This document shows, one piece after another, positions 12,318 to 14,883 of a stretch of DNA of 14,883 nt (the stretch's first letter is position 1; each line of letters opens with the position of its first letter). This DNA is from an uncultured Pseudorhodoferax sp. (GTDB lineage Bacteria; Pseudomonadota; Gammaproteobacteria; Burkholderiales; Burkholderiaceae), in contig CAJYRH010000072.1 in NCBI GenBank assembly GCA_913776795.1, forward strand, positions 1 through 14,883. Direction: 5' to 3'. The notes beneath the pieces are model-generated. The model was not told the DNA's origin and did not search any database. It saw nothing but the letters and a program-made list of their open reading frames with translations. Position numbers and translations under genes: made by a program.

Positions 12318-13433
12318 CTAGAGGATCTCCTCGTCCGACCGCTTGTGCGGTGTCGCGGTCGCCTCGGCCAGCGCATTGGCCTGGGCCTGCTCGGTCGCAA
12401 AGATGTCCCATACCGCCATGAACATGGCGGCGATCAACGGCCCGATCACGAAGCCGTTGAGGCCGAACAGCGCCATGCCGCCGAGCGTGCTGATCAGCAC
12501 CACGTAGTCGGGCATCTTGGTGTCTTTGCCGACCATCAGCGGGCGCAGCACGTTGTCGACCAGGCCGATCACCACAACGCCGTACACGACCAGCCCGATG
12601 CCCTCCAGCGTCGAGCCGGTCGCCAGCAGATAGGCCGCCACGGGCCCCCAGACCAGACCGGCGCCCACTGCAGGCAGGAGCGAGAGAAAAGCCATCAGCA
12701 CCGCCCACAGCACCGGCGCATGGATGCCCAGAACCCAGAACGCCAGCCCACCCAGCGCGCCCTGCACGGCGGCCACGGCGATGTTGCCCTTGACGGTGGC
12801 GCGGATCACCGTGGTGAACTTGCCCGACAGGTTGCGCAGGTAGCCCGCATCGAGCGGGATCGCGTCGCGCATGCGGCGGCTCAGCTGGGCGCCGTCGCGC
12901 AGCAGGAAGAACAGCAGGTACAGCATGATGAAGAAGCTGACCACGAAGTCGAAGGTGTTCTGGCCGATGTCGATGGCCTGCTGCGCGATGCGCTGGCCGC
13001 CCTGCTGCAGGGCGGCCACGAGCCGCTGCTGCAGGCCGTCCAGGTCGTCCAGGCCGAAGCGGCCCAGCAGCTGCGTGAACCAGTCGGGCAGTGCTGCGTA
13101 GATCTGGTTGGCGTAGCCGGAAAAGCTCACGCCGCCGTCGCGCACCTTGGCGTAAAGGGCCGTGACTTCCTGCACCACGGAGCTCGTGATCATGGCCAGC
13201 GGCAGGATCACCAGCAACACGATGATGAGCACCGTCAGCAACGCCGCGATCGTCGGCCGCTGCCGCGTCCTGCGCAGCAGGCGCCGGTACAGCGGCGCGA
13301 ACACGATGGCCAGCACCGCACCCCAGAACACGGCGCCGTAGAACGGCAGCAGGATCCACACGAAGGCCACCGAGACGGCCACCAGCAGCAAGATGAAGGC
13401 TTTTTGTTCGAGTGCCGGAGGCTTTGGTGACAT
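12318..13433 (-). CDS. AI-2E/PerM family transporter
   Basis: Membrane protein of 371 residues in the AI-2 exporter-like (UPF0118, PerM/TqsA) family. Hydrophobic blocks are at about 12-46, 61-86, 160-180, 216-236, 240-272, 279-296 and 309-345, with a soluble helical insert at about 90-158, as is typical. The family signature region near the end is visible: VDNVLRPLMVGKDTKMPDYV (292-311), then LGGMALFGLNGFVIGPLIAA. Members have been linked to autoinducer-2 efflux, proton/sodium antiport or osmotic tolerance, so a specific substrate should not be assumed. The ATG at 13433 gives a normal N-terminus; the in-frame extension to 13610 would overlap the malate synthase gene. No clear ribosome site is seen. 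Confidence 0.9.
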   Translation of the reverse strand: MSPKPPALEQKAFILLLVAVSVAFVWILLPFYGAVFWGAVLAIVFAPLYRRLLRRTRQRPTIAALLTVLIIVLLVILPLAMITSSVVQEVTALYAKVRDGGVSFSGYANQIYAALPDWFTQLLGRFGLDDLDGLQQRLVAALQQGGQRIAQQAIDIGQNTFDFVVSFFIMLYLLFFLLRDGAQLSRRMRDAIPLDAGYLRNLSGKFTTVIRATVKGNIAVAAVQGALGGLAFWVLGIHAPVLWAVLMAFLSLLPAVGAGLVWGPVAAYLLATGSTLEGIGLVVYGVVVIGLVDNVLRPLMVGKDTKMPDYVVLISTLGGMALFGLNGFVIGPLIAAMFMAVWDIFATEQAQANALAEATATPHKRSDEEIL

Positions 13434-13540
13434 GGTGCGAGAGGCTGGCAGAGGTGCCGCGCATCGTATCGGCAAATGGCACCCCGACCAGGCAGGTCCT
13501 CCACCAACGCAGGTCGGACGGGACGCCGTCCGCCATGCAA

Positions 13541-13562
13541 GACGGCGCCCGCAGGCGCCGTC
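13541..13562 (-). terminator. Strong hairpin downstream of malate synthase
   Basis: GACGGCGCC / GGCGCCGTC form a perfect nine-base stem closed on the minus strand by TGCG, a UNCG-type loop. It begins 20 bases after the glcB stop codon. Only two T residues follow, so it is a likely but not classical terminator. A second dyad, CGGACG / CGTCCG, lies at 13515-13532. Confidence 0.6.
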
Positions 13563-13582
13563 GATCCAGGCCTTGGCCGGGC

Positions 13583-14883
13583 TTACCCCGCCTTGACCTT
13601 CAACCGCCACGCATGCAGCAGCGGCTCGGTATAGCCACTCGGCTGCTCCTTGCCTTTGAACACCAGGTCCAGCGCCGCCTGGAACGCCGCGCCCTGCGGG
13701 TTGGCCACCAGGCTCTTGTAAAGCGGGTCACCGGCATTCTGCTTGTCCACCACGGCGGCCATGCGCGTGAAGGTCTCGCGCACCTGGGCTTCGGTCACCA
13801 CGCCGTGCTGCAGCCAGTTGGCCATGTGCTGGCTGCTGATGCGCAGCGTGGCGCGGTCTTCCATGAGGCCCACGTTGTGGATGTCGGGCACCTTGGAGCA
13901 GCCCACACCCTGGTCGATCCAGCGCACCACGTAGCCCAGGATGCCCTGGGCGTTGTTGTCGAGCTCCTGCTGCTTGTCCGCATCCGACCAGCTGGTGTCC
14001 GTCGCCACGGGCACCGTCAGCAGGCCGTTCAGGATGGCGTCGCGCTCGGCCGCCACGTCGGTCTTCTCCAGCTCCTTCTGCACGTCCGCCACGCTGACCT
14101 GGTGGTAGTGCAACGCGTGCAGCGTCGCGGCCGTGGGGCTCGGAACCCAGGCGGTGTTGGCGCCGGCCTTGGGGTGGCCGATCTTCTGCACCAGCATGTC
14201 GGCCATGAGGTCGGGCATGGCCCACATGCCCTTGCCGATCTGGGCCTTGCCGCGCAGGCCGGCCGCCAGGCCGACCAGCACGTTGTTCTTCTCGTAGGCC
14301 GTGATCCAGGGCGTGGCCTTCATCGCACCCTTGCGCAGCATGGGGCCGGCGTACATGGCCGTGTGCATCTCGTCGCCGGTGCGGTCCAGGAAGCCGGTGT
14401 TGATGAACGCCACGCGGCTGGCTGCCGCGGCAATGCAGGCCGCCAGGTTCACGCTGGTGCGGCGCTCCTCGTCCATGATGCCCAGCTTGACCGTGCTGTC
14501 GGCCAGGCCCAGCAGCTGCTCGACGCGGCCGAACAGTTCGCTGGCGAAGGCCACTTCGGCCGGGCCATGCATCTTGGGCTTGACGATGTAGACTGAGCCG
14601 GTGCGCGAGTTGCGCACGGTCTGGCCGGCACGGGGCTTCAGGTCGTGCAGCGCGATGGTGGTGGTGACGACCGCGTCCAGGATGCCTTCCGGGATCTCCC
14701 TGGTAGAGCCATCGGCCGCCGTGTAGAGCACGGCCGGGTTGGTCATCAGGTGGCCGACGTTGCGCACGAACATCAGCGAGCGGCCGTGCAGCGTGACGGG
14801 CTGGCCGTTCGCGCCGGTGTATTGGCGGTCCGGGTTCAGGCCGCGCGTGAAGGTCTTGCCGCCCTTGGCGACTTCCTCGGTCA
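13583..14883 (-). CDS. glcB: Malate synthase G, C-terminal part (5' end cut by window edge)
   Basis: Glyoxylate-cycle enzyme condensing glyoxylate with acetyl-CoA to malate. The frame is open at the right edge; 432 residues of an enzyme usually about 720-730 long are visible. The segment [16 protein letters not shown] carries the active-site arginine of the family, and the motif [14 protein letters not shown] carries the catalytic aspartate (Asp631 in E. coli numbering). Further conserved blocks are [30 protein letters not shown] and [20 protein letters not shown]. The single-domain-G length and these motifs separate it from the shorter malate synthase A. It ends before a strong hairpin and is probably transcribed apart from the AI-2E family gene. 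Confidence 0.96.
   Translation of the reverse strand, partial: TEEVAKGGKTFTRGLNPDRQYTGANGQPVTLHGRSLMFVRNVGHLMTNPAVLYTAADGSTREIPEGILDAVVTTTIALHDLKPRAGQTVRNSRTGSVYIVKPKMHGPAEVAFASELFGRVEQLLGLADSTVKLGIMDEERRTSVNLAACIAAAASRVAFINTGFLDRTGDEMHTAMYAGPMLRKGAMKATPWITAYEKNNVLVGLAAGLRGKAQIGKGMWAMPDLMADMLVQKIGHPKAGANTAWVPSPTAATLHALHYHQVSVADVQKELEKTDVAAERDAILNGLLTVPVATDTSWSDADKQQELDNNAQGILGYVVRWIDQGVGCSKVPDIHNVGLMEDRATLRISSQHMANWLQHGVVTEAQVRETFTRMAAVVDKQNAGDPLYKSLVANPQGAAFQAALDLVFKGKEQPSGYTEPLLHAWRLKVKAG

Noticed and set aside
12262..13536. 424-codon open frame on the minus strand
   Set aside because: Off-frame copy of the AI-2E family gene; the other frame shows membrane helices and the family signature, this one does not.

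Overview
The window is high-GC DNA with dense, almost gap-free bacterial coding. The gene families and the codon bias toward G/C third positions suggest a betaproteobacterium of the Burkholderiales, most likely Comamonadaceae (Acidovorax/Variovorax-like). That placement is inferred from protein resemblance, not from a marker gene. No tRNA, rRNA, CRISPR array, phage gene or complete insertion sequence was seen.

Left part (1-9146): a polyamine uptake and breakdown locus. Seven genes run on the minus strand in the order puuB-like oxidase, puuD-like hydrolase, puuA-like ligase, class III aminotransferase, potF-like binding protein, potG-like ATPase and potH-like permease. The permease is cut by the left edge, and a potI-like second permease would be expected beyond it. 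A divergent Lrp/AsnC-family regulator (8649-9146, plus strand) faces this set across a 295-base spacer that carries several dyads. The logic is import of putrescine (PotFGH), gamma-glutamylation (PuuA), oxidation (PuuB) and release of GABA (PuuD). The aminotransferase offers a parallel transamination route or acts on a downstream amine. The aldehyde dehydrogenase step (PuuC) is not in the window.

Middle part (9162-12316): a minus-strand string consisting of a Cys-rich CWC protein, a 4-oxalocrotonate tautomerase-like protein, a DHA2-type MFS exporter and a YafJ-like class II glutamine amidotransferase, closely spaced. A DUF1304 membrane protein reads divergently on the plus strand.

Right part (12318-14883): an AI-2E/PerM-family membrane protein and the C-terminal 432 residues of malate synthase G, both on the minus strand, separated by a strong hairpin.

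The window looks mostly like ordinary chromosome. The observations most worth checking are a roughly 57-base, lower-GC, dyad-containing in-frame insertion in the puuB-like gene, a stack of dyads in front of the Lrp-type regulator, a 12-base in-frame tandem repeat at the start of the aminotransferase, and a terminator-like hairpin lying between the tautomerase stop codon and a TTG start of the MFS gene. No clear previously undescribed multi-gene system was found.
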